Below are positions 34,771 to 43,432 of a DNA stretch of 64,000 bases, piece by piece. Under the pieces are notes generated by a model. That model searched no databases, was not told the origin of the DNA, and saw nothing but the letters and a program-made list of their open reading frames with translations. The stretch is from Alsobacter metallidurans (GTDB taxonomy: Bacteria > Pseudomonadota > Alphaproteobacteria > Rhizobiales > Beijerinckiaceae): NCBI RefSeq assembly GCF_014636935.1, contig NZ_BMES01000001.1:1741782-1805781 (forward strand), read 5' to 3'. Each line of letters begins with the position of its first letter. Position 1 is the stretch's first letter. The translations under genes and the position numbers were made by a program.

Positions 34771-35361
34771 ATGAAGGGGCGGCCACTTAGTAAGGCGCAG
34801 ATCGCATGGCGTACATCGGAGCGCTTCAAATCCTTAGGTCGGAGAATGTCGACCGAGAACTTGGCAGAGATGCGAACACGGCCACGCTGCGGGGCCGCTC
34901 GGAAGAGAGACGGAGAGCCGTGCTGTAAGCCGGTTCTCAAAGGACGAGAGCGCTGCCGGTTTCATGGAGGTCGGACGCCGAAGGGCGATGCTTGGCATCA
35001 AAGGCAGTGGCCGGCTTCCGGCCGGCCGGACGCGACCACAAAGATGCACGCCAAGCTTGCTGACCAGGAACGCGCCGCCAAAGCTAAACGGAAGCGTCTT
35101 CGTCAGATGAGCGATGAGCAGCGCCAGGCACACGAGCAATGGCAGAAGAACCACCGGTCAGGTTCTGCCGCAGTTCGCGCCCGCAGACGGGCGGAGATCG
35201 AACAGAACAGGGCGGCGCGGAAAACACTGGAATGCGCTGGGCAGAGCCAGCCAAGCGCTGAACTGCAGCAAATTGCCGAGGCGATCCGTCGGGCAGAAGC
35301 CGAAATCCGACGTCGCGATAACGAGCGTCGGATCGCAGCAGGAGAGGGGATTTTTGGATGA
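34771..35361 (+). CDS. HGG-motif zinc protein of phage/island type
   Basis: 196 residues. The segment CGAARKRDGEPCCKP followed by RCRFHGGRTPKG is the HGGxTP signature seen in many phage and island proteins, with Cys/His positions suited to one zinc. A long basic helical region (about 90-165) and the C-terminal tail GEGIFG follow. ATG 34771 has GGAG at eight bases; an ATG at 34711 is possible but lies next to the iteron array. Overlaps the next gene by four bases. Likely DNA- or RNA-binding; role unknown. Confidence 0.65.
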   Translation: MKGRPLSKAQIAWRTSERFKSLGRRMSTENLAEMRTRPRCGAARKRDGEPCCKPVLKGRERCRFHGGRTPKGDAWHQRQWPASGRPDATTKMHAKLADQERAAKAKRKRLRQMSDEQRQAHEQWQKNHRSGSAAVRARRRAEIEQNRAARKTLECAGQSQPSAELQQIAEAIRRAEAEIRRRDNERRIAAGEGIFG

Positions 35362-35681
35362 CCGAGCGCAAGTCAGATGATGTTCGCCGCACGGTGCTTG
35401 AGCGTCTGCGCAGCGAAGGAGTTGAGCAGGCCTACCAGACGGCGCTCGAGATCTGCCGCAGCCCGAATGCCCCCGCGCCGGCGAAAGCGACAGCAGTCAC
35501 GGCGCTATTTCGCGCAGGTGGCTTCTTCGATCGGGGCGCCGACGCCACCGATCAGAAAGAGCCGCATGAAATGGACGGCAATGAGCTCCGGGTTGCTGCC
35601 GAAAGGGCGATGCGCCAGCTGCAGGCACATGACCAGCCCGACGCAAACGAGGTCCAGGAAGACGTTGGCCTGTTCGGGTAA
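35358..35681 (+). CDS. Hypothetical island protein with GLFG tail
   Basis: 107 residues, acidic and helical. It reads MTERKSDDVRRTVLERLRSE, has ALFRAGGFFDR near residue 50 and ends EDVGLFG. ATG overlaps the HGG gene stop (ATGA), so the two are coupled. The shared C-terminal tail suggests that the replication protein, HGG protein and this protein have a common binding partner. Small terminase subunits have a similar helical look, but no large subunit is present. Confidence 0.6.
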   Translation: MTERKSDDVRRTVLERLRSEGVEQAYQTALEICRSPNAPAPAKATAVTALFRAGGFFDRGADATDQKEPHEMDGNELRVAAERAMRQLQAHDQPDANEVQEDVGLFG

Positions 35682-35687
35682 GGGCCC

Positions 35688-36356
35688 TCACGCGTTCTGG
35701 CATTCTTTCACCAGCCTCGACAGAGTCGCCAGACTGAGACCCGCGTGATGGCTCTTAGCGATCGAAGCTGAGATAGCCCTGAGAGGCGTTCCGCTCGTTC
35801 TGAGGCGCAGCACCTCGGCGATAACGGCCTGTTCCTCTGGGACAGGCTCCAGAGCCCCCTCTGGCGTCACCCGGAAGCCGTAAGGGGTTTTTCCGCCTAG
35901 ATAGCGCCCGCGGGCGCGCTGGTCCATTTTCGAAGTCGTGACGCGCTCCCGGATGCGATCGCGTTCGGCCTCGGCAAAGGCTGCTGCAATAGTGAGAAAC
36001 AGCCTACTAAGGCCATTGCCTGCGATGTCACCACCAAGATCGATAAGGTGGAGTTTCACACCGCGAGCTCTTAGCTGCTCAACGACCTGCAGGGCATCGA
36101 GCGCGGATCGGAACATTCGATCAAGCTTCGCTGCGATCAGCACGTCACCTTTTTTCAAACGACGGAACAGGCCGCCGCCTGCAGGCCTCTCATTTACCGG
36201 AACGCTGCCAGACACGCCCTCCTCGACAACCACATCGTCGATGCTGAGGCCGTGCATCATCGCGTAGCCTTCAATCTGGCGGCGCTGAACGTCCAGGCTC
36301 TCGCCCTCGCTGACCTGTCTGCCGGTGGAGACCCTGGTGTAAGCGTAGACGGCCAT
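35688..36356 (-). CDS. Serine recombinase (resolvase/invertase family)
   Basis: 222 residues. VYAYTRVSTGRQ holds the catalytic Ser at position 10; KLDRMFRSALDAL and ERDRIRERV supply the Arg-rich active site and E-helix, and a C-terminal helix-turn-helix starts near 190. It matches small resolvase/invertases rather than large integrases. ATG 36356 has AGGAG seven bases upstream; the longer open frame is rejected. Faces against the surrounding genes, so it may be a separate insertion or serve an inversion or dimer-resolution system. Confidence 0.88.
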   Translation of the reverse strand: MAVYAYTRVSTGRQVSEGESLDVQRRQIEGYAMMHGLSIDDVVVEEGVSGSVPVNERPAGGGLFRRLKKGDVLIAAKLDRMFRSALDALQVVEQLRARGVKLHLIDLGGDIAGNGLSRLFLTIAAAFAEAERDRIRERVTTSKMDQRARGRYLGGKTPYGFRVTPEGALEPVPEEQAVIAEVLRLRTSGTPLRAISASIAKSHHAGLSLATLSRLVKECQNA

Positions 36357-36397
36357 TGAGCATCTCCTGTTCGCTTGTTCGCTTGCGTCTCTCATCT

Positions 36398-36670
36398 TTA
36401 CTCTTGTCTGGTTGCTTTAGCAAGCGAACAAAACTGCAGGATTTCTGTGCCGTTGGTAGCCAGGATCGGGTTTTTGCGCGGTGCATTGTTGCCGTAGGTT
36501 TCCAGAGCGCGCTTCGCTCGGACCTTGAGGCTCTGACACGATGTGAACATGGACATCACCTCCAGCTCATCCAGACATTCGGAAACGCAATCGATGTCGT
36601 TGGCGCGCACAGCATGCGCCAGCATCGAGGTGATACGAAAGAAAAATTCTGTCTCGCTTGCGATGTTCAT
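36398..36670 (-). CDS. Small hypothetical protein upstream of the recombinase
   Basis: 90 residues. It reads MNIASETEFFFRITSMLAHAV, then a Cys-containing helical stretch, VRAKRALETYGNN and a basic tail. ATG 36670 follows a GTGAGAG-type site. It lies 41 bases before the recombinase start on the same strand and is probably co-transcribed. No family recognised. The longer frame to 36775 looks less protein-like. Confidence 0.5.
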   Translation of the reverse strand: MNIASETEFFFRITSMLAHAVRANDIDCVSECLDELEVMSMFTSCQSLKVRAKRALETYGNNAPRKNPILATNGTEILQFCSLAKATRQE

Positions 36671-36797
36671 TTCATCTCTCACCAAATAAGCGTCTGACGC
36701 GTAATGCTGAACATGCAGTCTTGTGTCCGGCAAGCGTATAATTCGCACCGCACATACGACTGACAAGTAGTTCATTTATCGCTCAGATAATGAGCGC

Positions 36798-37064
36798 TTA
36801 GCCAGTTTGTACTTCGATGTCGTTCGGCTGTCCGGCTATTGTCGTCCGACAGATTGCAACGAGACCTCGGTATTCGGCCTCCAGCATTGGCCGCGTCACC
36901 CCCTGCCCGGGTAGTCCCAGCCACGCGGCGAAGACGCCGCCGGCCTTCAGAAGAAATTCAGGTGGTGCTGGAACTTTGCCCCTTTGCGGCCGCCAAGTTG
37001 GTGCGCTGGAGAGCACGTTTTCACCCTGTTGTTTCGCACTTGACCTTGGCCGACGATCCACCAT
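36798..37064 (-). CDS. Possible small protein, doubtful
   Basis: An 88-codon frame with plausible protein character in its second half (PPEFLLKAGGVFAAWLGLPG, then EAEYRGLVAICRTTIAGQPNDIEV). The first part is Arg/Ser-rich and less convincing and the start is not marked by a good ribosome site. It would be divergent from the gene at 37086. Unknown function; it may be a fragment. The remainder of 36671-37085 shows nothing else. Confidence 0.35.
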   Translation of the reverse strand: MVDRRPRSSAKQQGENVLSSAPTWRPQRGKVPAPPEFLLKAGGVFAAWLGLPGQGVTRPMLEAEYRGLVAICRTTIAGQPNDIEVQTG

Positions 37065-37085
37065 CGACAGGTTGGAGCAGGCTCA

Positions 37086-37577
37086 ATGGCCAGCAGTGCA
37101 GAACAGGTTCCACCCGCGCCTACGTCAGATCGGGCGCTCTCGGTGCTTCGTGACCTCGAGCAGGCGGCCACCGGCCAGCATGTGGCCTGGTGCCTTAGCG
37201 GAGCGCTAGACACGCTGAGGAAGCTTGAGCAATACCCGCAGATCAGCCGTGAGGAACGCCATTCGCTGCTGTTCGCATCGGGCCGGGCATTCGAAGCCGC
37301 GGCCGCGCTTCCCCCTGGGCTGATCTTCGACGAGGATCTCCACGCCGGCTTCGCCGCGCTGGCCGGACTGGTGTGCCTGTGGGCCGAGGATGCCCAAGCA
37401 AGGGCGCTACGACCCAATCACGTCCGCCTTGACCTCTTCGCTCGCGCGCGGATCTTTCAGAACCACGCCCACAATGCGTCGCTGACCGAGGAAATTGCGG
37501 AACGCGCCTTTGAGCAGGCCCGCCACCACTCCCTTCGTCATCAGCTGAGGCTTGTTCACGATCGGGAGGCGAAGTGA
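37086..37577 (+). CDS. Hypothetical island protein
   Basis: 163 residues, helical, not recognised. It has LRDLEQAATGQHVAWCLSGAL near residue 20 and ERAFEQARHHSLRHQLRLVHD at the end, no signal and no membrane span. The stop overlaps the next gene's ATG by four bases, so it begins a run of tightly packed genes (37086-42168) that leads into the phage ejection-type proteins. Confidence 0.65.
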   Translation: MASSAEQVPPAPTSDRALSVLRDLEQAATGQHVAWCLSGALDTLRKLEQYPQISREERHSLLFASGRAFEAAAALPPGLIFDEDLHAGFAALAGLVCLWAEDAQARALRPNHVRLDLFARARIFQNHAHNASLTEEIAERAFEQARHHSLRHQLRLVHDREAK

Positions 37578-38050
37578 CGCTTGATCCGATCCACATCGAC
37601 CAGCGCTTGGCAGACATCACGATTGCGTTCCAGTGCGCTGCCCGAGGTCAAAACACGATCGTCAACGCGGTCATTGGTCTGCGCGGGCTTATTGAGGCCG
37701 CTACCCAGTTTCCAGGTGTCGCCTCTGTCGAAGTCATCACCACAGCCGATCAGTGGATGAACGAGGCGATGCACGCCGTCATCCAAGCGGTAGACGACAG
37801 GTTGACCTGGGAAGACTGTGCAACCTCGTTTGGGGCCGCCAGGGGCATATTGGCCCTGTTCGGATCGCAGGATCTGCTTCCTGGCGAGCTGCGCTGCGAC
37901 CAGATCGACACTGCTGCAATCCTTGCCGCGCGTCTCGAAATCATCGCGCGTCGGCGGGCAATTAGCACCCGCGGCAACGTTCTGGTGCGCTGTGCAGCAA
38001 TCACCGTAGCGAGCGCGATCGTGCGCATGCCGAACACTCCCGTGCATTGA
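37574..38050 (+). CDS. Hypothetical island protein
   Basis: 158 residues starting MTLDPIHIDQRLADITIAFQ. The middle holds a helical stretch (ADQWMNEAMHAVIQAVDD) and a conserved-looking GILALFGSQDLLPGEL. No signal or domain recognised. Coupled to 37086 by a four-base overlap and nine bases before the next gene. Its length and helical character would fit a small structural or chaperone protein, which cannot be shown. Confidence 0.6.
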   Translation: MTLDPIHIDQRLADITIAFQCAARGQNTIVNAVIGLRGLIEAATQFPGVASVEVITTADQWMNEAMHAVIQAVDDRLTWEDCATSFGAARGILALFGSQDLLPGELRCDQIDTAAILAARLEIIARRRAISTRGNVLVRCAAITVASAIVRMPNTPVH

Positions 38051-38059
38051 GGTTCAATC

Positions 38060-39499
38060 ATGGCCAGCATTCGTCGCAATCCATACGTTCCCGACCCCCA
38101 CATCGCGAAGGGGCTGGAGAACATCGCGTCGATGTTCGCGCCGCCGAGCGCCCAGGACCTCGCCGCGGGTGCGGCCACCCAGGCCAAGCAGGCCGAGGCC
38201 GCGCGCCAGGCCGAGGCGTGGAAGGTCTACAACGACCCGAACACGGCGCCGGAGGTTCGAGAGCGCGTCGGCATCGCTGGGCAGTTCTTCAACCCGTCGC
38301 AGAGCTTCACGGCCGTCGGCATGAACAACGCGACACAGCGCTACGGCTACGATCGGACCTACCAAGCCTCGACCGAGAACAACGTCCGGGACAATAGCCG
38401 CGCGCTGCAGACGAACGCTGCCGACAATGAACGGGCGGTCACGACGTCGATGCTGCAGCCGGTGGCCGCCGGCGCAACCCGCTTCGTGCCGCCGGACGTG
38501 GCGAGCATGTTCAAGGTAGATCCGACGCAGATCGGCGTCATCGAAACCAAGCCCGGCGAGACAGCGACGCTGCCGGATGGCCGGACCATCGCGGGAACGC
38601 CCGTCCCGCTGACGACCGATCAGATTGTCGCCGCCACGCTGGCCGAGCAGCCGATGGCCGATCGTCGAGCCGTTGCGATGAAGGACATCAAGCCGACCGA
38701 GATCATGCGGGATGGCCGGCGCGTCTACGCCAACGCTGCGGACGCGGCGGGCAACGAAGTCCCGGTTGACCCGACCAAGGAGACGCTCACGAACGCTGTC
38801 GACGCGAACGGCCGAGTGCTCGGCGCTGCGGTAAACCGCAACGGCCAGCTGGTGGAGCCGACTACCGGCAAGCCGTACCCGGCCGGAACCGGCGTCGCCT
38901 CTCTCAGCGTCCAGGCGCAGACGCCGGGCGGCCTTGGGTCCAAGTCGACCGAGGATCAGCGCAAGGCGGCCTACGCGTACCGAATGACCAACGAGGCCAC
39001 GAGCAGCATCCTGGCGGGGTTCGACGCGCCAGACGGCGCCGGACTCCCGACCAAGGGAGACGAGGCCCTGCGCGGCCTTGCGTCCGTCTCCCCGGTGTTC
39101 GCCAAGGGCATGGTGCAGAACCAGATGTCCCCGCAGGGCCAGAACTTCCTGCAGGACGTCAAAACGGCGCTGCCGATGCAGCTCCTGACGCAGTCTGGCA
39201 TGGGCGTCACGGAAGGCGAGTACGACCGCAAGATGCAGGAGCTTGTCCCGATTAGGGGCGAAGACCCGGGCGTCACGGCCAAGAAGCGCCGCCAGTTCGC
39301 CGCCTATCGCGAGGCCATCAAGCGCATGGCGGGGCCGGCGCTGGAGGAGGACGAGCGCGCCAATGCGCCGGTCTCTAGCCAAGCCGGCGCCGCGGGCGCG
39401 CCTGGCGCGGTGGTGTCTGTCCAGACTCCGGAGGAGGCCAACAAGCTGCCACCCGGCACCCGTTTTCGCCGCCCTGACGGGAAGGAGTTCATCCGATGA
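38060..39499 (+). CDS. Phage virion-internal/ejection-type protein
   Basis: 479 residues, rich in Ala, Gln and Asn. It begins with RRNPYVPDPHIAKGLENIASMFAPPS and has an Ala-rich amphipathic helix region, then repeated extended segments with proline and glycine turns, and ends KLPPGTRFRRPDGKEFIR. That composition and the pairing with a very large downstream protein recall the internal virion proteins podoviruses eject into the cell. The final PxGTxFxxPDGxxxxR motif is frequent at the C-terminus of such phage proteins. Overlaps the next gene by four bases. Confidence 0.6.
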   Translation: MASIRRNPYVPDPHIAKGLENIASMFAPPSAQDLAAGAATQAKQAEAARQAEAWKVYNDPNTAPEVRERVGIAGQFFNPSQSFTAVGMNNATQRYGYDRTYQASTENNVRDNSRALQTNAADNERAVTTSMLQPVAAGATRFVPPDVASMFKVDPTQIGVIETKPGETATLPDGRTIAGTPVPLTTDQIVAATLAEQPMADRRAVAMKDIKPTEIMRDGRRVYANAADAAGNEVPVDPTKETLTNAVDANGRVLGAAVNRNGQLVEPTTGKPYPAGTGVASLSVQAQTPGGLGSKSTEDQRKAAYAYRMTNEATSSILAGFDAPDGAGLPTKGDEALRGLASVSPVFAKGMVQNQMSPQGQNFLQDVKTALPMQLLTQSGMGVTEGEYDRKMQELVPIRGEDPGVTAKKRRQFAAYREAIKRMAGPALEEDERANAPVSSQAGAAGAPGAVVSVQTPEEANKLPPGTRFRRPDGKEFIR

Positions 39500-42168
39500 C
39501 CGATGACGCTTGGAGCAGCTTCACGCCCGCACCGGCCGCCGACCCTTGGGCGAGCTTCACGCCGGCACCGCCGGCCACGGTCGCGCCGAAAGCCAACGTC
39601 GCGGTAGACATGGCCAAGAGCTTCGGCACGGGCGCGGCGCTGCGTCAGCCCGCGTCCGTGATCGGCGCCCCGCGCGACGTCGCTGGCCTCATCACGGGGC
39701 CGGCGATGGATGGCGTGTTGAGCGTGGGAAATCAGATCCGGTCATTGCTCGGCCTTGAGCCCACCGTTCCGACCCCAGCGCAGCGCGAGGGCATGCGCCG
39801 CATTGGCCGCGCCATGACGCCCAACATGGGCCTAGGCGGATCGGCCGACGTTCAAAAGACCATCGAGGACAACGTGACGGGCGAATGGCACAAGCCGCAG
39901 ACCACCGCCGGCCAGTATGCCCAGACGCTCGGCGACTTTACCGGCCCGGGCGCCATCCCGGCCCGCGCGGCGCGCGCTGCGCCGACCGCCGGCGCGTTCC
40001 TGCGCAACATGGCGGCCGAGCTCACCGGCAACGTCGTAGCGCCAGCGCTCCTGTCCGAAACGGCCGGCCAGCTGACGCACGGCACGTCCGCGGAGCCTTG
40101 GGCGCGCGTCCTTGGCGCCGCTGCGGGCAATGTCGGGACCGCGGCCATGCGATCGGCCTACGCTCCCGAGAACGTCGTGAGGCGCGCAACGGGCGATATG
40201 ACGGACGCTCAGTGGCAGCGGGCGCGCGAGCTCGCCGCCAATCCGCACGGTGTGCGCCTCACCGGCCCTGAAGCCATCGCCCAGGCCACCGGTGGAGCGA
40301 GCGGCCTCCCGAACGTCCAGCGCGTGGTTGAGGGCAGTGTCGACGGCCGCGCCAGGTCCGGCCCGTTCTTCGCCGCTCGGCCCGGACAGGTCGACGACGC
40401 TGTCGGCCAGTGGCTCAATAGCATCGCCCCGCAGAGCTCGAACCCGTCGCAGCTGGGCCCTAAGGCGGCCTCGGCCGCCGGCCGTGCTATCGAGCAGACG
40501 ACCGAGGGCCAGGCCCTCATTGACGCGGTACTCGGCACAGGCCCCCGCACGACGCCGATGCAGGCCGGCGCCGAGATCCAAGCGCCGCTGCGCCAGATTT
40601 TCGACCGTCGCAGCGGCATGCGCGACGCGATCGGCGACGCCGAATACACGGCTGCCCGCGCCGCCGAGCCGCGCATGCCCGTGGCCGACATCCAGCCCGA
40701 GACGGTGCGCTCCGAACGCCCCGTCTATTCGATCCGTCCCACGGCGGCGGACGAGGCGGCCAGAACGTCGGCCGGCATGGCGCCGGTTCGCACTGACACG
40801 CCGCCGCAGCCTGTGGCCATGGAAAGCCTCACCGGGCCGTCGGCCATTCAGGTCGACCCGCGGCCGTTCATGCGCCATATCGACGAAGCTCTTGTCCACG
40901 AGAAGGGGCCGACGGCCGACGCTCTGTCCGAGATCCGGCAGAGCGTGATGGGCCCGAATGGCGTCGACACCAGCGTCACGGGTCTCGACAACCTACGCGG
41001 CGCCATGAACGCCCGCATTGCGGCCGCCAAGCAGGTTGGTGACGGTCACACCGCAGAGAAGGTCCTGCTTGCGCAGAAGGAGCTCGACCGCGTCCTCGAG
41101 AGCGTCCCGGAATACGCGCGAGCGCGGACAGGCTTTCAGGCCGGCAGCGCACCGCTGGAGCCGTTCGAGAACCCCGCTGTGTCCCGCCTGATCGAGCGCG
41201 ACGCCTACGACCGCAACTTCACCACCACGCCGGAGAACGTTCCGGCGACGCTGGAGGCCGGCGGGCCGACGGCCGCCCGCGCCTTCAACGAGGTCGCGCC
41301 GGCCAACGCCCGCGTGGCCTACGAGAACTACCTGTCGACGAAGATCATGGACTCGGTGACGGACGCCAATGGCGTTGTGAACCCGGATCGCCTGGCGCTG
41401 GCGCTGCGCGATAACCAGGACCTCTTGTCGCAGTACCCGGCCGTCGCCGAGCGCCTGGCCGCAGTGCCGCGAGCCGACGCCGGTTTGGCAGGCGTGCGCG
41501 CCGGCCCCCTCGGGCAGGTTTCCCGGGCAACGACCACGCAGGAGGCCGGCGCGACGATCCTGCCGCACAACCCGATGTCGGGATCCGGGCCGGAGACGGC
41601 CGACGCCGTTGCGCGCCTCCTGGCGCAAGACGCGGACGCAACGCGCGGCGTCGTGCGCCAAAACCTCGCCGACCGCTACGGCCGTGCGGCGACGGACACG
41701 ATGGAAGGCAACCGCGAGTTCGCCGGGGCCAAGTTCCGCAACGACGTGGCCGGCAGCGATCCCCGGCGCGAGGTCCTGGACGCCGTCCTAAATGGCATCC
41801 CGGGCGGCCCGGCGGCGAGCAGCACCGACGCGCTGCTCGAGGTGCTCCAGGCGACCGGCCGTCGCAAGCCGATCGGTTCGGCAACCGAGTTCAATCGCAG
41901 CCTCAACGCCGAGCTCGGCGACGGCTCGCTTGGTGCGCAGAGTGCGCTGGCGCTGCGTTCACTCGGAACGTCTCTGATCACGAACGCGGCCGACGCTGCG
42001 CGGCGCGCCACGATGCGGCGGAGCATAGGCACATTGGCCGACATGTTCCTGGACCAGAACTCCGTCGACCTGATCCGGGCCGCCGCGGCGCGCGGCGCGC
42101 CGGTGAACTACGGCGAGGCGATCGCCCGAACGGGCGGCCAGATCGCGCAAATGTTCGAAGCACGCTGA
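39496..42168 (+). CDS. Large phage ejection-type protein
   Basis: 890 residues. The N-terminus carries a doublet W-x-SFTPAP (WSSFTPAP, WASFTPAP), typical of internal virion proteins. Long Ala-rich helical regions follow, with a hydrophobic Gly/Ala stretch around 60-110. No enzymatic motif is seen; a transglycosylase site is not obvious. With the previous gene it would form the inner-core or tail-channel proteins of a short-tailed phage, but no capsid, portal, tail or large terminase gene occurs in the window. Either a captured fragment or a reused module. Confidence 0.6.
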   Translation: MTDDAWSSFTPAPAADPWASFTPAPPATVAPKANVAVDMAKSFGTGAALRQPASVIGAPRDVAGLITGPAMDGVLSVGNQIRSLLGLEPTVPTPAQREGMRRIGRAMTPNMGLGGSADVQKTIEDNVTGEWHKPQTTAGQYAQTLGDFTGPGAIPARAARAAPTAGAFLRNMAAELTGNVVAPALLSETAGQLTHGTSAEPWARVLGAAAGNVGTAAMRSAYAPENVVRRATGDMTDAQWQRARELAANPHGVRLTGPEAIAQATGGASGLPNVQRVVEGSVDGRARSGPFFAARPGQVDDAVGQWLNSIAPQSSNPSQLGPKAASAAGRAIEQTTEGQALIDAVLGTGPRTTPMQAGAEIQAPLRQIFDRRSGMRDAIGDAEYTAARAAEPRMPVADIQPETVRSERPVYSIRPTAADEAARTSAGMAPVRTDTPPQPVAMESLTGPSAIQVDPRPFMRHIDEALVHEKGPTADALSEIRQSVMGPNGVDTSVTGLDNLRGAMNARIAAAKQVGDGHTAEKVLLAQKELDRVLESVPEYARARTGFQAGSAPLEPFENPAVSRLIERDAYDRNFTTTPENVPATLEAGGPTAARAFNEVAPANARVAYENYLSTKIMDSVTDANGVVNPDRLALALRDNQDLLSQYPAVAERLAAVPRADAGLAGVRAGPLGQVSRATTTQEAGATILPHNPMSGSGPETADAVARLLAQDADATRGVVRQNLADRYGRAATDTMEGNREFAGAKFRNDVAGSDPRREVLDAVLNGIPGGPAASSTDALLEVLQATGRRKPIGSATEFNRSLNAELGDGSLGAQSALALRSLGTSLITNAADAARRATMRRSIGTLADMFLDQNSVDLIRAAAARGAPVNYGEAIARTGGQIAQMFEAR

Positions 42169-42182
42169 CAAGGGTCACGATC

Positions 42183-42377
42183 ATGCAGCCGCTATTACAA
42201 GCACTCGCCGAGGCCCTGCCAAACGCGCGACTCGTGGGACAAGGGGCCGCCCAGCCCAGCACGGCCTCGACTGCCTCCCCCAACACGTCGGGGGATACCC
42301 TCGCCGCATCGGGCGACGACATCGACGTGGCGGTGCCCGCCGGCGGGCTGACTGAGCCGCCAATCGAGCGTCGCTGA
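42183..42377 (+). CDS. Small Ser/Thr/Ala-rich protein
   Basis: 64 residues. A short helix (LLQALAEALPNARLVG) is followed by a low-complexity Ser/Thr/Ala/Pro stretch and an acidic segment GDDIDV. ATG is 14 bases after the ejection protein stop and the TGA overlaps the start of the next gene, so it is likely translated as part of the run. No function recognised. Confidence 0.5.
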   Translation: MQPLLQALAEALPNARLVGQGAAQPSTASTASPNTSGDTLAASGDDIDVAVPAGGLTEPPIERR

Positions 42378-42619
42378 TGTCTCAGTGGCACGAACAGCCG
42401 GAGCGGCGGCCGGTAACGCTTGCCGGCCCAGGAGAGATTTTGTCCTGGTGGCGTGTATCCGATCGAGCGGGAACGGCTAGGCCGGTTTCCGGCTGTCGGT
42501 GGCCGGAAGGATGCGATGCTGAGTGCAGACCCGGTAAATCGTACTGCCACGAGCACCACCGTGTCAGCGTGCAGCGCGCGGCAGAAGGCATCGCTTCGGC
42601 CGCAGGAGTGCCTCGTTAA
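42377..42619 (+). CDS. GcrA-C-terminal-like zinc mini protein
   Basis: 80 residues. The motif SGCRWPEGCDAECRPGKSYCHEHHRV keeps the CxWPxG...GxxYCxxH pattern of the C-terminal domain of GcrA, the alphaproteobacterial cell-cycle regulator that works with sigma-70 at methylated promoters. The N-terminal helix-turn-helix of GcrA is missing. Phages of this class often carry GcrA relatives. It overlaps the preceding gene by one base. A role in tuning host transcription is possible. Confidence 0.55.
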   Translation: MSQWHEQPERRPVTLAGPGEILSWWRVSDRAGTARPVSGCRWPEGCDAECRPGKSYCHEHHRVSVQRAAEGIASAAGVPR

Positions 42620-42679
42620 TAGTTTGCTTCCAGAATTGCGCAGTGCGAGACTGTTCCTGCTTCGTTCTGGTGCAATTCG

Positions 42680-43432
42680 ATGGCAATGACGACGTCTATT
42701 GAGTGGACCGACACCACGTGGAACCCGGTGACTGGCTGTACGAAGATCAGCCCGGGTTGTGATCGCTGCTACGCCGAACGTTTTTCAGAACGGTTTCGGG
42801 GGGTGGCCGGTAACCACTTTGAGCAGGGTTTCGACCTGACGTTGCGACCCGAACGCCTCGAACAGCCGCTTCACTGGCGGCAACCACGAATGGTGTTCGT
42901 GAATTCGATGTCTGACCTCTTCCACAAGGACATTCCAGACGATTACATTGATCGAGTATTCGGCACCATGGAGAGGGCATGGTGGCATACGTTCCAGGTT
43001 CTCACCAAACGATCATCGCTTCTTCGTGACTATCTCAAGCGCCGCTACCGCGACAGACTGTGCCCCCGGAACATATGGCTCGGCGTCTCGGTCGAAGATA
43101 GCGCCCGACTTTCGAGAGTTAGTCACTTGCAAGACGCGCCGGCCAGCGTTCGTTTTCTCTCGGTCGAGCCGCTCTTAGCACCGTTGGGCGCCGTTGATCT
43201 TACGAACATCCATTGGGTCATCGTAGGTGGGGAGAGCGGCCCCGGCGCGCGGCCCTTGGATCCGGTCTGGGTTCGCGGGATCAGAGATCAATGCCTCGAC
43301 GCTGGCGTGGCGTTTTTCTTCAAGCAATGGGGTGGTTTTCGGCCGAAAACCGGCGGGCGATCACTAGACGGAAGGGAATGGAGCGAGTTTCCTACGATCG
43401 AACCAGAAACATACCGAGATGCAGCTGAATGA
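42680..43432 (+). CDS. DUF5131 (phage Gp37/Gp68) three-Cys protein
   Basis: 250 residues of the Gp37/Gp68 family. The N-terminus IEWTDTTWNPVTGCTKISPGCDRCYAE holds the three-Cys motif CX6CX2C, which resembles a metal or [4Fe-4S] site. NSMSDLFHKD near 74, FQVLTKR, RNIWLGVSVED, VRFLSVEPLL, WVIVGGESGPGARP and FFFKQWGG are all family blocks. A second ATG lies two codons in. It overlaps tcmP by four bases. This pairing is recurrent in phages and islands. The reaction is not known to me; radical-SAM-like chemistry on DNA or nucleotides is a hypothesis. Confidence 0.85.
   Translation: MAMTTSIEWTDTTWNPVTGCTKISPGCDRCYAERFSERFRGVAGNHFEQGFDLTLRPERLEQPLHWRQPRMVFVNSMSDLFHKDIPDDYIDRVFGTMERAWWHTFQVLTKRSSLLRDYLKRRYRDRLCPRNIWLGVSVEDSARLSRVSHLQDAPASVRFLSVEPLLAPLGAVDLTNIHWVIVGGESGPGARPLDPVWVRGIRDQCLDAGVAFFFKQWGGFRPKTGGRSLDGREWSEFPTIEPETYRDAAE

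Noticed and set aside
34403-34774. A 123-codon frame through the repeat array.
   Set aside because: The translation only reflects the repeated GCGCCAGT units and lacks protein character.
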